NCBI GenBank assembly: GCA_029721435.1
Contig: CM056576.1
Location: 114,494,666-114,558,665, forward strand
Direction of reading: 5' to 3'
Origin: Gymnothorax reevesii
Lineage: Eukaryota; Chordata; Actinopteri; Anguilliformes; Muraenidae
DNA: 64,000 nucleotides
Shown piece by piece: positions 1 through 11,219 of this stretch. The notes below the pieces were generated by a model, which searched no databases, was not told the DNA's origin, and was given only the letters and a program-made list of their open reading frames with translations. Position 1 is the stretch's first letter, and each line of letters opens with the position of its first letter. Made by a program: the position numbers and the translations under genes.

Positions 1-260
1 TCAGCCCAACTAGGCTCACCAGTTTCTTTTAACTATTGTGAATATATCACTACAGATATTCAATGACTCAGTGGTATCTAGCTCTAAGTCAAGCCTGCTC
101 TTGAAAATTCCTAATGTTTCTGCCTCAACAATATGGTCAGGCAAGCTGTTCCACATCGAAATTACTCTTTGGGGGAAAAATATTTCCTAATATCAGTGCT
201 AAATTTACCCTTGGTCAACTTCCATTTGTAACCCCGAGTTCTACTAACAGAACTTGACCG
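1..260 (-). repeat. CR1-like LINE 3' fragment, antisense
   Basis: Read on the minus strand this matches the 3' end of the LINE fragments at about 7.1, 11.8 and 16.4 kb: a stretch resembling the end of a reverse-transcriptase ORF (GTRGYKWKL-like, then FSTDIRKYF-like) followed by the same GTTGGGCTGA-type tail. It is degenerate, and cut by the window edge. Confidence 0.6.
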
Positions 261-350
261 AAGGAATGCTACATAAGTATATTGGGACTACAGGAAGGAT
301 GTAATGCATAGTTTTCATTGAGCGTTTTTGACAAAGGAACAAACAGTGTG

Positions 351-422
351 TGACTGCAGGATTTGGGGAAAAATTGATCTTTGGCCGAGGGACGAAGCTT
401 GTTGTAGCATCATATATGCTAG
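351..422 (+). CDS. TRAJ: TRAJ segment J1
   Basis: Germline T-cell receptor alpha joining segment, coding the end of CDR3 and the last V-domain strand. Reads TAGFGEKLIFGRGTKLVVAS and then YML, with an FGRG motif. 12-RSS: nonamer cgtttttga (323-331), 12-base spacer, heptamer cagtgtg (344-350). Donor gtgagt follows with a one-base overhang (G rather than the usual A). Its 3' end is longer than in most segments. Confidence 0.85.
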
Positions 423-1059
423 GTGAGTATTGGAATTATTTTATGTGTCGCTGTCCAATGGGGCATGATTTGCGCCCTGGATATATTGCTAGTATTTGCT
501 TGAATTCAAGTCAATCCTGTTCAGTTGTAGTACAACTTATAAACTCATTGAGAACAGATTCCCATTACAGTGTTGAGAGAAGTATTATATCAGGAGGCTA
601 CATCCAAATGGTTTTAAAGACAAAATATACTAAAAGTAAAAATCAATAAAAAAAAACACAGCATTTCGATAGCCACATTGGCAATGCATTGATACTGTAT
701 GTATGCTGTATTTTCCAGTGAAAATAATTTCAGGCGCAGTAGAACAGAATATTGTTTCTACTAAACAAAGACTCAGTGATTGGGACATGGTTTGGTAAGG
801 CAGGGTAAGAGAAAACAACGGGAAAAAAATCTAAAATGAAATATAGCTGCTACATTTAAACATCCATCTACTCATCGAATGAATTGCAGGAACTGAAGTA
901 GTGTTCCTAAATGACCAGATGATATTCCTCCCTCATTTCCAAAGAATCAGGACAACATTTATTATCTAAACTGAACCATCCATCACAGTAAACATGGCTC
1001 CCAGGTCATCTGTGGTTTTTAGCATTATGACTTTAGCCACTCCGTTGGTCAGAGCTAAT
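423..1059. other. J1-J2 spacer
   Basis: AT-rich spacer. No RSS, FGxG reading or repeat recognised. Confidence 0.5.
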
Positions 1060-1087
1060 GATTTTTGTGCAAGGCCCAATCACTGTG

Positions 1088-1153
1088 TGTCTTCTAGTAC
1101 TGGAAACTGGAAGATAATATTTGGCCAAGGAGTCAAACTTACCATTGAGTCAA
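1088..1153 (+). CDS. TRAJ: TRAJ segment J2
   Basis: TRAJ reading SSSTGNWKIIFGQGVKLT then IES. FGQG is intact but the usual following Thr is Val. 12-RSS: nonamer gatttttgt (1060-1068), 12-base spacer, canonical heptamer cactgtg (1081-1087). Donor gtaagt, phase 1. Confidence 0.92.
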
Positions 1154-1601
1154 GTAAGTGTGACCTTTAAAATGCTATCAGTATAATTAGTAAGCAGTCA
1201 CAGAATATTACACAGGAATGTAAATATTCTAACAACAATGGTTCCCCGACAAAATAGTCAGAAGCAAGAGTTCCACATGACAGGGGAAAATGGCAAAATA
1301 TTGTAAAGGCATTTTTTTTCCATATTGCCAAAAGATTTGAGCACATAACTGAATAAGACAATGAAAACACCCTTAATTTTGGCAAACATCATGATTATTA
1401 TCGTTTAAGAGAACTGTCCTTCTATTAAGAACCCTGTTGACTTATTTGCTGTTTATCCATGAAATTCTCTCATTTATTTTAATCTGACAACTTGGATTTA
1501 TTGGCCCAATTTATTAAAAAAAAATCAATTTTAGCTGAAATTCGACCATGAGATGAGGTTGATGAGTTAGGTAGTATTTTGACAGCTGTTGTCACACTGT
1601 G

Positions 1602-1667
1602 TGAATACTGGAACAGGTCTGAACAAAGTAATTTTTGGAGAAGGAACCTGGTTAACCATTGAATCAA
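1602..1667 (+). CDS. TRAJ: TRAJ segment J3
   Basis: TRAJ reading NTGTGLNKVIFGEGTWLT then IES. 12-RSS: nonamer gtattttga (1574-1582), 12-base spacer, heptamer cactgtg (1595-1601). Donor gtaagc, phase 1. Confidence 0.92.
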
Positions 1668-2130
1668 GTAAGCCCTTGACTTTTTATCAAAATTGTTTTG
1701 CACTGGGTATGCAGAGTATGTTTTTGATAGAAATTTGATTCATAATCCATGTTTATTTTAGTTTTTTGTCTAAGGACTTGTAAAAGCAATTGGACCAGGG
1801 CATAAGCAAGAATTGGTTTTATTTTTATGTAGCAGCCAGATTCAAATGTACTTTCCTTGATTTTTGACACATTTTCATCAGCTTTGGTTATCAGTGCACT
1901 TATCAAGTATGGTTTATTTAATGGAATAGGAAGGCTAATGCTAAGGATGCCAGTTGAAAGTATTGCCATGTGGTTAAAACTGTTTTAGTAAGATTCAAAC
2001 ACTTAATTGTACTATGGAGCAGAGTTTGCTTATTTTAGTCGGGAATAAGTTGTGTAAGTTCAGAAATAGTATTTGAATATTATGGAAATATATTGGTCTC
2101 AAAAAAACAAAAAAAAACTAAAAAAACATG

Positions 2131-2164
2131 CTTGGCTTTGGGAACCACGTGACTGTGGAATCAA
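2131..2164 (+). pseudogene. TRAJ: TRAJ 3' half relic
   Basis: Reads LGFGNHVTVES and runs straight into a gtgaga donor, so the 3' half of a J is recognisable. The 5' half and RSS are missing; an A-rich run lies where they should be. The FGxG glycine has become His. Confidence 0.6.
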
Positions 2165-2895
2165 GTGAGATGCCGAACCATTATTGAATAACTTGTATTT
2201 TATATTATAATGGACATAATATTTCAGAGTGGCCAAAGCACATTTATTGGGTATAATATAGTACGCAGACAGCAAATCAGCTGGTAAAATCTTTTATTTC
2301 TAAAATTCTATAATTTTTTAAAAGTAACATAAAGTTTCTTTTGTTCGTTTTTTTTTTTTTTTTTAGTTTTGCATTAAACTCCTAAAGCTTCAAGAGTTAT
2401 CAAAGAATTTAATAAAAACAGCAGAGTACCATGGCAGACCCTGCTTTTCCAAGGAGTGAACAAATGTTTTGTGCAAATATTCAATTAATTTTTCATTAAG
2501 CAAGATGCTCTCAGTGTCAGTGTAATCTCAAGGAGTTTTTGTGGTGCGTATCTGTAGCCTGTATGTACACCCAAAACAGACTTGGATTAATTGATAAATT
2601 GTGAAATGTGGTTGCACACAAAATTATTCAGTTAATGTGACATCTCGTTATTAGGCACTTCCATATGTGACATGTACTTAAAACGTCTGAGTCACCCAGT
2701 GTCCATAGCTAGCGAGCCAGGATTCTGTTTTTTTTAGCTTGACTTAGTGATTGTAAACCAGACCAAAAATAGTCATTAATCCATACTTATATAGGCATCT
2801 GTATTTTGGAAACTGAAACAGTGGAAATCACTCAATAGGTTAGGAAACAGAGACCTAAATACAGTGATCTTGATTGCTGACTTCTATGTCTCCAG
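2165..2895. other. spacer before J4
   Basis: AT-rich spacer with a T run near 2350. No J, RNA or repeat recognised. Confidence 0.4.
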
Positions 2896-2923
2896 AATAT
2901 TTGTGCTGTCATGTTATACAGTG

Positions 2924-2983
2924 TGAATGCACAAGGCTACAAGATCACTTTTGGTGAAGGAATCAAAGTAACTGTTGAGTCAT
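2924..2983 (+). CDS. TRAJ: TRAJ segment J4
   Basis: TRAJ reading NAQGYKITFGEGIKVTVES; Ile replaces the usual Thr after FGEG. 12-RSS: nonamer aatatttgt (2896-2904), 12-base spacer, non-canonical heptamer tacagtg (2917-2923). Donor gtaagt; the overhang base is T instead of A. Confidence 0.85.
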
Positions 2984-3556
2984 GTAAGTCCTTCATATTC
3001 AATTATAATAGCTTTACTTACCTTGTTTAAAAATGTGTGCTTTGGTATTGGACATTTTCTATTATGGAATAATGAAGATATAAAGTCTTCATCTGAAAAT
3101 GCTGGCTGGGGGAAAACTGCCAGCAAAAAAGAAATGATCTATGCCAGAGGTAAATAATGCTGATAAAGTGCAGTATCATGAGTGGAGGGCAATAAAATTA
3201 AAATTGTGTTGCAGGTATGTTATTTATCACATATAAGGCTATTACCTGCTTAGATGGGTCAGAAGGGTCTTCTCTGAGGATGGATTCACACCAGCAGCTA
3301 TGGAAAGTTTGGACTCAAGTAGAATGAAGTGACCATTACCTTGTAATATAGGTGACATTAGATTTTGCTTCATAATTCCTATCATGTGAAACTTAAGGTT
3401 TAGCCTTGAGATCATTCATTTACAATTATCCTGGCAATTAATTGGTGGTACAAATGTGCACCTTGTTACAATAGATGACCTCAGTTTTCTCACTGTCATC
3501 TTCTGCCAGATGTTCATTTATGTGAGTAGGTCTTTGTGAGGATAGCTATGACTGTG

Positions 3557-3613
3557 TGGAGGTTGGATATAAATTAATATTAAAAAATGGGGCTAAACTA
3601 CTTGTACAACCAA
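3557..3613 (+). pseudogene. TRAJ: TRAJ pseudogene, FGxG lost (block A copy 1, position a)
   Basis: Open J reading EVGYKLILKNGAKLLVQP with LKNG where sisters at 8236, 12886 and 17473 have FGNG or FGKG. The 12-RSS is intact (ggtctttgt 3529-3537, heptamer gactgtg 3550-3556) and the donor is gtgagc, so it could rearrange but would lack the J bulge. Confidence 0.8.
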
Positions 3614-3891
3614 GTGAGCTTAAGATTGAACACCGCCCTGCATATTTCACTTGAAAAGGTAATAAAGAACCAAAGAAGTATATTGCTGACATGGAATAGA
3701 TCGAAAATTGAAACAAATGGAAATGTGCTTTAGTCTGTCATTAACTATAGAGTTACTAATTGACATTTAATTTATTTCAACTGCGTCTTTTTCAGGACCT
3801 CTTTATAATTCTATCGACATTAATCAGAAAGACAAAAGACAGACCCTCTCTTTACAACTGTTGAGTATTTGACAGCTCGTATCATACTGTG

Positions 3892-3954
3892 TGAATGCAC
3901 AGGGCTTTCAAAAACTTGTTTTTGGGGAAGGCACCAGACTACACATTGAATCAA
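3892..3954 (+). CDS. TRAJ: TRAJ segment J5 (block A copy 1, position b)
   Basis: TRAJ reading NAQGFQKLVFGEGTRLHIES. 12-RSS: nonamer agtatttga (3864-3872), 12-base spacer, heptamer tactgtg (3885-3891). Donor gtgagt, phase 1. Sisters at 8583 and 13233. Confidence 0.92.
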
Positions 3955-4229
3955 GTGAGTCTTTGATATTTGTCCAGTATTGCTTGCCATATACATATTG
4001 TAAAGGCTTAATGTTTACATTGATTTTTTTGGTCCAGTCTGATGCGCAATGATTGACTTATTCAATTTAACAGCTGCTGACCGCAGTTGAAAAAAGTCAA
4101 AATGGTAGCCTTTGGCCAGAGAGACATATTTTGTCAGAGTTTTGACCAGTGGAGGTTGAGAAAGAGACAATATGATGGAAAACAATAGATGGGAGATACT
4201 ACCTTATTGTAGCTCGTTGAACTACTGTG

Positions 4230-4298
4230 TGTATGCTCAAGCTGGAGGGAACAAGCTGATATTTGGCAGTGGGACTAAAGTACTCATCAGGCTTGGTG
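4230..4298 (+). CDS. TRAJ: TRAJ segment J6 (block A copy 1, position c)
   Basis: TRAJ reading YAQAGGNKLIFGSGTKVLI then RLG. 12-RSS: nonamer ccttattgt (4202-4210), 12-base spacer, heptamer tactgtg (4223-4229). Donor gtaagt with G overhang. Belongs to a distinct nonamer subclass shared with sisters at 8924 and 13599. Confidence 0.9.
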
Positions 4299-4329
4299 GT
4301 AAGTATGGAATTTCATTAAATAGGCGTTT

Positions 4330-4987
4330 TTTAGTACTCAAAAGACTGTGGCAATGACCAAAAAGAATCACTGCTATTGGCCACATAAGGCAAAAATGAA
4401 CTGCAATGCATGGTAATTGACGAGTTATGAAAAGAACCTGAAGCTTTGGACCATTTGAGTGAAGCTCGAAAGTCAGCATATCATTTAAGGTGTATCTAAT
4501 CCAGGGGCCCTCATTTCCCAGGTCAGCAGGAATTAGATTTTCACAAAGATGTAAACAAACCTAGATTTGTACATATAGAATATTGTACATATTGGTTGAT
4601 GGCTTAGTGATCGCTTGAGGCCTTTGGCGTGAGCAAGAAGCAGTGAGTGCGTAAATGTTTCTCCTGTTTATTTTTATGTATTGGAAGCCTTAAAAATGGG
4701 GGGCACTGAATACTGCACAACTGAATGATAATTGGTGGTCAATGATGACTGAATCACACCATTAATTACCAATAACTGAATGTCAGTGACTAAAAAATTG
4801 AATTCATGATTGCATCAAAGCAACTGCATCTGCATTTGTTAATGTTGCCAATAGAAGAACAGAATTGAAATTGTTCAAAAGTTTTGGACTTAAAAATTAT
4901 AGAAATATTTTGTAGTCTAAAGTACAAAGCCAAAATCGCAAGCTTAGGTTCAGGTGTAGTTTGCTAAGAATCTCAGAAGGCTGGTAA
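4330..4987. other. block A spacer c-d
   Basis: Spacer shared with the block A copies at about 9.0-9.67 and 13.7-14.36 kb. No separate gene seen. Confidence 0.6.
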
Positions 4988-5015
4988 GGTTTTTGCTGGG
5001 GATTTGTTTACTGTG

Positions 5016-5078
5016 TGAATACTGGAGGCTATGAGAAAATTATGTTTGGTCATGGGACGCAGGTTACAGTACAATCAA
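5016..5078 (+). CDS. TRAJ: TRAJ segment J7 (block A copy 1, position d)
   Basis: TRAJ reading NTGGYEKIMFGHGTQVTVQS. 12-RSS: nonamer ggtttttgc (4988-4996), 12-base spacer, heptamer tactgtg (5009-5015). Donor gtaaga, phase 1. Sisters at 9701 and 14386. Confidence 0.92.
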
Positions 5079-5429
5079 GTAAGATTTTTAAGCACTTTGC
5101 ATATTAGTATGCATGTTAGTAAAATAATGTTACAAAATGGTGCAAAGGTGCAGATTTATTGGAGAATTCATTCTGCGTGGGTTATTACATTCATTGAAAT
5201 GATTTAGCTTGAATTCTTCATTATATTTATGAGAAAACAATTTTGAAGGAAATAAATTACCCAGACTTTTTAGTGTGTTGCATACATACTTAGCATTTTA
5301 TGTGAATTTTTGAGGTCATAAGTATTATTATTAATGCGTTCAATTTGAGATGTCTGGTACTTATTAATTAGTTGGGTAACGTTACTACAGATCTGCAAGC
5401 TGGTTTTCGTAACATAGCCTATAACTGTG

Positions 5430-5486
5430 TGACTCTGGGAAATAAGATATTATTTGGAAGTGGGACCAAAGTAACTGTAGAACCAA
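5430..5486 (+). CDS. TRAJ: TRAJ segment J8 (block A copy 1, position e)
   Basis: TRAJ reading TLGNKILFGSGTKVTVEP. 12-RSS: nonamer ggttttcgt (5402-5410), 12-base spacer, heptamer aactgtg (5423-5429). Donor gtaagt, phase 1. Sisters at 10120 and 14802. Confidence 0.92.
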
Positions 5487-5829
5487 GTAAGTTTTCGCAT
5501 TTTCACCGGAAATGCAGTTTCATGTGGAAACTTGGCTTTCTTTACAGAGTGGCCCGTACCCCTAACGCTAAAGCTTATTTTTTTCTAAGCACTTTAGTTT
5601 TAGTTCAGAATATATTGTGAGATGTGAAAAATATTTGCTATTTTCCATTTAATCTTCTGTATTTGAATGTTTAAATCCATAACCATTTAGCATGTATGAT
5701 CAAAAAGAATAGCAACTCATCCAAAAATATGTATTTTTTCATTGTAAACTAATTAATGGCTAAATTTCACCCAATGACAGATTAAAAAATACGACAAGTT
5801 CCTTTTTTGTGATGATAGCTATGGCTGAG

Positions 5830-5886
5830 ATGAAGATGGATTTTAATGACCAGAGGAAAGTAGTAACAATATTATTATGAAACGAA
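5830..5886 (+). pseudogene. TRAJ: vestigial TRAJ (block A copy 1, position f)
   Basis: A nonamer-like cttttttgt (5802-5810), 12-base spacer and ruined heptamer ggctgag (5823-5829) precede a J-length stretch without FGxG and with an internal stop. Recognised mainly by alignment with its copies at 10506 and 15214. Confidence 0.55.
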
Positions 5887-6162
5887 GTAACGATGATCTA
5901 ATAGAAATCATGTCCAGCATTTTGCTTTGGGCTCAAGAACGGAAAGAAAGACACAAGGGTGATTTTCTCTCCTAGACTCTTATTATGAGAAGCTTAAAAA
6001 AGTATTCCCGGAGTATTTTTGAGAAGTATAGTAATTGTCCAAAATATCATTGAAAATGCAATTTCTCTAATGGAGAAGGCTTCACCTCCCAGCAAACTAA
6101 TTGTTGTTGGTGTCAAGTTTGCATGTCTAGTCTCTGAAGTATTTGGCAGCCTTTATACAAAG

Positions 6163-6225
6163 TGAATATACAGGGATTTGACAAGTTGATATTTGGAGAA
6201 GGTGCCAGATAACTTTTTATTAAGC
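6163..6225 (+). pseudogene. TRAJ: TRAJ pseudogene (block A copy 1, position g)
   Basis: Reads NIQGFDKLIFGEGAR then a stop. The FGEG core survives, but the heptamer is tacaaag, the spacer is shortened after nonamer agtatttgg (6138-6146), and the donor is replaced by caaatc. Sisters at 10838 and 15554 are worse. Confidence 0.75.
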
Positions 6226-6537
6226 AAATCCTTCATTTTTTATGGTATTGTGCAGTGTACGAATATACAGTAAATTCTACTTGGTCCAGGCTGCATTTTT
6301 ATCTGGGAATTAAAAGGGAGCTTTTCTTCAGAAGTGAGATTGAAATTATAAATGGGAGAGCTTGCCACTAAAAGAGCAAAGGTGAATGATGCTGATTCAA
6401 TAGAAACTGTTTAGCAGAAGCTGGGTGGACTGGTCTGACTATTGTGAGAGTTTAGATGGAGATAATGTGAGGGAACAGAAGATGGGAGATGTAGGTAAAT
6501 ATGCAGATAGGTTTTTGTGATGATTGCTGTGACTGTG

Positions 6538-6594
6538 TGAATGCTGGATATAAATTGATATTTGGAAAGGGGACCAAACTACTTGTACAGCCAA
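6538..6594 (+). CDS. TRAJ: TRAJ segment J9 (block A copy 1, position h)
   Basis: TRAJ reading NAGYKLIFGKGTKLLVQP. 12-RSS: consensus nonamer ggtttttgt (6510-6518), 12-base spacer, heptamer gactgtg (6531-6537). Donor gtaagt, phase 1. Sisters at 11220 and 15918. Confidence 0.93.
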
Positions 6595-6925
6595 GTAAGT
6601 GATTGACATTTACATTTTTGCTGAAATGTATGTTTTGATTCGGGATTGGAAGAAAATGGGAAAAACACAGTTTTCTTACCTTCATTTCAACCTTACAGCT
6701 GGTAAGTCTGAATCAATTACACTGGAGTGAAAACATCAGAATTTTTTAAGCAGTAAAGTGATTGATACAAAAACTGTAGTCTATTACGTGACATTTAAAT
6801 CCAAATATACTGTCGTCTCTTATGCGAAATTTAAAATCAAACTTTCCCCTGTTGGCAAAATAGTTAGTCCTGATCTCAGACTCCATTGTTTGGTTAGAGT
6901 ATTTGGCAGCCCGTGTAATACTGTG

Positions 6926-6988
6926 TGAGTATGCAGGGGTCTAACAAACTCATATTTGGCAACGGCACCAAAGTAACTGCAGAATCCA
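6926..6988 (+). CDS. TRAJ: TRAJ segment J10 (block A copy 1, position i)
   Basis: TRAJ reading SMQGSNKLIFGNGTKVTAES. 12-RSS: nonamer agtatttgg (6898-6906), 12-base spacer, heptamer tactgtg (6919-6925). Donor gtaagt, phase 1. Sisters at 11560 and 16269. Confidence 0.92.
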
Positions 6989-7109
6989 GTAAGTACTACT
7001 TTTTATTATGTTGCATATTGTGATTTTTAGCCTGATGCACATTTATTCAGGCCTTTAACTGGGAATTTCCTCAAAACTTGGATTAAAATCACTTTATATA
7101 GGGGGGGAG

Positions 7110-8090
7110 TTCTTGCAAATAGAAGAGGTAAAGTCAATGATGTGAGTTAATATGCTAATACTAATTAAAGAGATTTGGCTAACAGTTTAGAGTCTGCTAA
7201 AGTGATTAAAGTTGATATTGTTCTGAAGTGGGCAGAAATGTGGCAGTTGGAATTCATCATAGCTAAATGTAAGGTTCTACATGTCGGAAATAAAATCATT
7301 AGACAGGATTACTTTATGGGAGGTTAAAAACTGGAATGTACTCCACTTGAAAAAAAATCTGGGAGCCATTTTGACCAAACCCTTTCAGGTTCTAGTCCAT
7401 GTGCTGCAGCAGTTAAAAGGCCAACATGATGTTGGAATACATGTATTTCCTGAAGTATTGAGTATAAATCTAAGGAGGATCTGCTTCTCTTGTATAATAC
7501 ATTTGTCGGACCACATTTAGAGTAATGTGTGCAATTCTGTGGAGCATACACCAAAAAGACATAGAGGCTTCAGAATAGGTTCAAAGAAGACTCACAAAGC
7601 TAATTCCTGAAATAAAAGGTAATAGCCACGAGAACAGGCAGAAGAATTGTCATTGCTTCATTTTTAGTTAAAGGAGACTTCAGCCAATCTTACTGAGGTG
7701 TTGAAAAATATTAAGTAATCAACAAAGTTAACTATGCAGGATTACTCAGGCCAGGTTCTGTTTGCATAACTTTGGGTCACAAATGGAATTTAGCCAATAG
7801 CAAACGATAGTAAATTGCAAACTGATGTTATGTTTTTTTCTTTCACCGAGAGTGAGATCTCAGTGTGGAATAGCTTGCCTGGGTATAACCTAGAGGCAGA
7901 AACTTTGGGAGTTTTGAAGTCCAGGCTTGATATAGTGCTGAATACCATCTAATCCTAAAGTATTCAAAGTGTTAACGTACACTTTAGTGATAGGACGATG
8001 GCAAGCAGAGTCGGGCTGAATGGCCTGTTCTTGCCACTCATTTCATGTTATGTTATTTTATGTTTCATAAATATGTTACCTTACATTATG
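7110..8090 (+). repeat. CR1-like LINE 3' fragment, block A copy 1
   Basis: Degenerate end of a non-LTR reverse transcriptase. With frameshifts it reads like the CR1 family: WAEMWQLEF, then AKCKVLHVG, LEKKSGSH and the YNTFVGPHLE-like HLEYC region, followed by a late WNSLP-like motif and a GTCGGGCTGAATGGCC 3' UTR ending in irregular TTATG-type repeats. The same fragment sits in the same place in the other two block A copies, so it inserted before the block duplicated. Confidence 0.75.
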
Positions 8091-8235
8091 TTATGGTCAA
8101 AAAGTTGCATGTTACAGGAAGAGGAATGGACTGGTCTGACCTAGTTAAATGATATGGAAAAAATGGGATAGAGCAAAAGATGGGTGATGTAAGTAAACAT
8201 ACAGCTAGGTTTTTGTAATGGTGGCAGGGACTGTG

Positions 8236-8292
8236 TGGAAGCTGGATTTAAATTAATATTTGGAAATGGGGCCAAACTACTTGTACAACCAA
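8236..8292 (+). CDS. TRAJ: TRAJ segment J11 (block A copy 2, position a)
   Basis: TRAJ reading EAGFKLIFGNGAKLLVQP; Ala replaces the usual Thr after FGNG. 12-RSS: nonamer ggtttttgt (8208-8216), 12-base spacer, heptamer gactgtg (8229-8235). Donor gtaagt. Confidence 0.9.
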
Positions 8293-8582
8293 GTAAGTAA
8301 GCTTAAGTTTGAATGTAATCCTTCATATTTCACTTGAAAAGAGAAAAAAGTTCCAAAGAAGTATATTGCTGGCAAGGAACAGATGGAAAATGGAAGCAAT
8401 TGGAAATGTAACATGCTTTGGTCTGTCATTAACTATAGATTAGAACTGCTGATTGACTTAATTCAATTCGGCTGAGTCTTATTCAGGATATCTTTACAGT
8501 TCTATTTACAGTAATCAAAAAGACAAAAGACAGACCCTCTCTTGATGACTGTGGAGTATTTGACAGCTTATATCATACTGTG

Positions 8583-8645
8583 TGAAGACACAGGGCATTC
8601 AAAAAATCATTTTTGGGGAAGGTATCAAACTATGCATTGAATCAA
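8583..8645 (+). CDS. TRAJ: TRAJ segment J12 (block A copy 2, position b)
   Basis: TRAJ reading KTQGIQKIIFGEGIKLCIES. An unpaired Cys lies in the last strand, shared with the copy at 13233. 12-RSS: nonamer agtatttga (8555-8563), 12-base spacer, heptamer tactgtg (8576-8582). Donor gtgagt. Confidence 0.9.
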
Positions 8646-8923
8646 GTGAGTTTTTGATTTTTGTTCAGTATTGCTTGGCAAATACATGCTGTTTAAGCTT
8701 AATGTATACATTGAATTTTTACTTGGTCAAGTCTGATGCACAATGATTGAGAAATTTACATTAACAGCTGTTGACTGTTAATTAAATAATTCAATATGGT
8801 AGCCCTTTGCAAGACAGGAATATTTTGGTACAATTTTGACTAGTGGAGGTTGAGATGGAAAGTGTTGTAGAGAAAACAATGAATGGGAGAAACAGCCTTA
8901 TTGTTGCATGTTAAACCACTGTG

Positions 8924-8992
8924 TGTATGCTCAAACTGGAGGATACAAGCTGGTTTTTGGCAGTGGTACCAAAGTGCTCATCGCACCTGGTG
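8924..8992 (+). CDS. TRAJ: TRAJ segment J13 (block A copy 2, position c)
   Basis: TRAJ reading YAQTGGYKLVFGSGTKVLI then APG. 12-RSS: nonamer ccttattgt (8896-8904), 12-base spacer, canonical heptamer cactgtg (8917-8923). Donor gtaaga with G overhang. Confidence 0.92.
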
Positions 8993-9700
8993 GTAAGAAT
9001 GGAATTTCGATAAATAGGTGTTTTTTAGTCCAACAACAAAGACTGTGGTAATGACAAAAAAATCACTGCTATTGGCTATGTAAGATGAAAAAGAACTGCA
9101 GCGCATGGTAATTGACTTGAGTCATGAAAAGAACCTAAAGCTTTGGAGCCTCAAAGTCAGCATATCAGTTAAGGTATATCTTATCTAGGGGCCCTCATTT
9201 CCAAGTTCAACAGCAATAGATTTGACAAAGATGTAAACAAACCTAGATTTGTCATGGCCAGACAATATTGGTTGATTGTTTTGCTACCGCTCGAAGCTTT
9301 TGGCGTGAGTAAGAAAAAGCAAGTGCATAAATGTTTCTACTATTTATTTTTATGTATTTAAAGCCCTTAAAGATGAGGGGCACTGAATACTGTACAACTG
9401 AATGTCAAATGGTTGTGAATGATAACTGAATCACACCATTAATCACCAATAACTGAATTTCAGCGACTAAAAAAAATGAATTCTTCATTGCATTAAAGCA
9501 ACTGGATCTGCATTAGGTAATGAGGCCAGTTGAAGAATAGAATTTAAATTGTTCAAAAGTCTTGGACCTAACAATTATAGAAATATTTTCTAGTGTCTTA
9601 TCTAAAGTACTAAGATACAATTGCAAGTTTATGTTCAGGTGTAGTTTGTTAAGAATATCAGAAGGCTGGTAAGGTATTTGCTAGGGATTCGTTTACTGTG

Positions 9701-9763
9701 TGAATACTGGAGGCTATGGGAAAATGGCGTTCGGTCATGGGACCCAGGTTACAGTACAATCTA
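9701..9763 (+). CDS. TRAJ: TRAJ segment J14 (block A copy 2, position d)
   Basis: TRAJ reading NTGGYGKMAFGHGTQVTVQS. 12-RSS: nonamer ggtatttgc (9673-9681), 12-base spacer, heptamer tactgtg (9694-9700). Donor gtaaga. Confidence 0.92.
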
Positions 9764-10119
9764 GTAAGATTTTCGCATATTATTGTGCATGTTAGTAAAA
9801 TAATGTTGCAAAATGGCACAAAGGTGCAGATTTATTGAAAATTCGTTCCGCATGGGTTATGATAGTCATTGAAATGATTTAGCTTTGATTAGTCATTTAT
9901 ATTTACAAGAAAACAATGTTGAAAGATATAGATTACTTAGACTTTGAGCATGTTGCATACATGTTATTAGAACCTTACTTCGCATTTTACGAGAAATTAT
10001 GATGTTATAAGTATTACCGATGCGTTTAATTAGAGATATGTCTGATACTTATAGTGATTAGTTGGGTAATGCCTCTACAGATCTGCAAGCAGGTTTTTGT
10101 AACATAGCCTATGACTGTG

Positions 10120-10176
10120 TGACTGTGGGAAGTAAAATATTATTCGGAAGTGGGACCAAAGTAACTGTACAACCAA
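10120..10176 (+). CDS. TRAJ: TRAJ segment J15 (block A copy 2, position e)
   Basis: TRAJ reading TVGSKILFGSGTKVTVQP. 12-RSS: nonamer ggtttttgt (10092-10100), 12-base spacer, heptamer gactgtg (10113-10119). Donor gtaagt. Confidence 0.93.
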
Positions 10177-10505
10177 GTAAGTCTTAGCATTTTCGCAGTT
10201 CCTACTGTCCTGCGTATTCACCTTTGGAAACTTGGTTTTCTTTATGGAGCGATGCGTGATCCTAAGGCTAAAGCTGATTTTAGAACTACCTTTAAGAATT
10301 ATAATGTGAGATGTATATAAAATTAGATCATTGCCATTTAATCCTTTGTACTTGAATGTTTAAGCCATAGTCATCATGCATTTATGTACAGGATAGTGTA
10401 TCATCCAAAAAATTTTTGTAGTAAACTAATTAATGGCAATTTAACACCCACTGAGATGAACAGATATGCAAAATGGCTCTTTTTGTGATGATAGCCAAGG
10501 CTGAG

Positions 10506-10558
10506 ATGGAGATGGATTTTAAGTATTACTGGAGAGGGAACCAAGGTTATGAAACCAA
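10506..10558 (+). pseudogene. TRAJ: vestigial TRAJ with TGEG core (block A copy 2, position f)
   Basis: Open in the phase fixed by its gtaaca donor, ending ITGEGTKVMKP, so Thr stands where the J Phe belongs. Nonamer tctttttgt (10478-10486) and a 12-base spacer are visible, but heptamer ggctgag lacks the essential GTG next to the segment. Confidence 0.6.
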
Positions 10559-10837
10559 GTAACAATGATCTTATTGAAATAATGTCCAGGATTTTTCTTT
10601 GTTCAGATGAATGAAAAGAAAGACCCAAAGGTGATTGTCTTTCCAAGATCTTAAATATGAAACGGTAAAAAAGTAGTCTCAGAGCTGCAATCCTATCAAA
10701 ATTTTTTGAGAAGTATAGCAAGTGTTCAAAATATCATTGAAAATCCAATGTAACTGATAGAAAATGATTCACTTCCCAGCAAACTAATTGTTTAGTTTAA
10801 TCTAGTCTGTTTAGTACTTGGCATCCCTTATACTTAG

Positions 10838-10902
10838 TGAATATACAGGAAGTTAAAAAAGTTATTTAATTGGAGAAGGCGCCAGATTACTGTTTAGTTA
10901 AG
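10838..10902 (+). pseudogene. TRAJ: TRAJ pseudogene (block A copy 2, position g)
   Basis: Copy of the 6163 pseudogene with an additional stop before the FG position, heptamer tacttag and no donor. Confidence 0.65.
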
Positions 10903-11219
10903 CAATTCCTTCATTTTTCATGTATTGTGTAGCGTACGAATATATACTGTAAATTCAATGTGGTCCAGTCTGCATTTTTATCTAGGAAATTAAAAGGGAG
11001 CTTTTCCTCATAAGTGAGATTAAAATTATTAATGGGAGGGCCTCCCGATAAAATAGTAAAATTAATAATAATGCTGATTCAATAGAAACTGTTTAGTGGA
11101 AGCTGGGTGGACTGGTCTGACTGTGGTAAGAGTTTAGATGGAGATAATGTGAGGGAACAGAAGATGGGAGATGTAGGTAAATATGCAGATAGGTTTTTGT
11201 GATGATTGTTGTGACTGTG

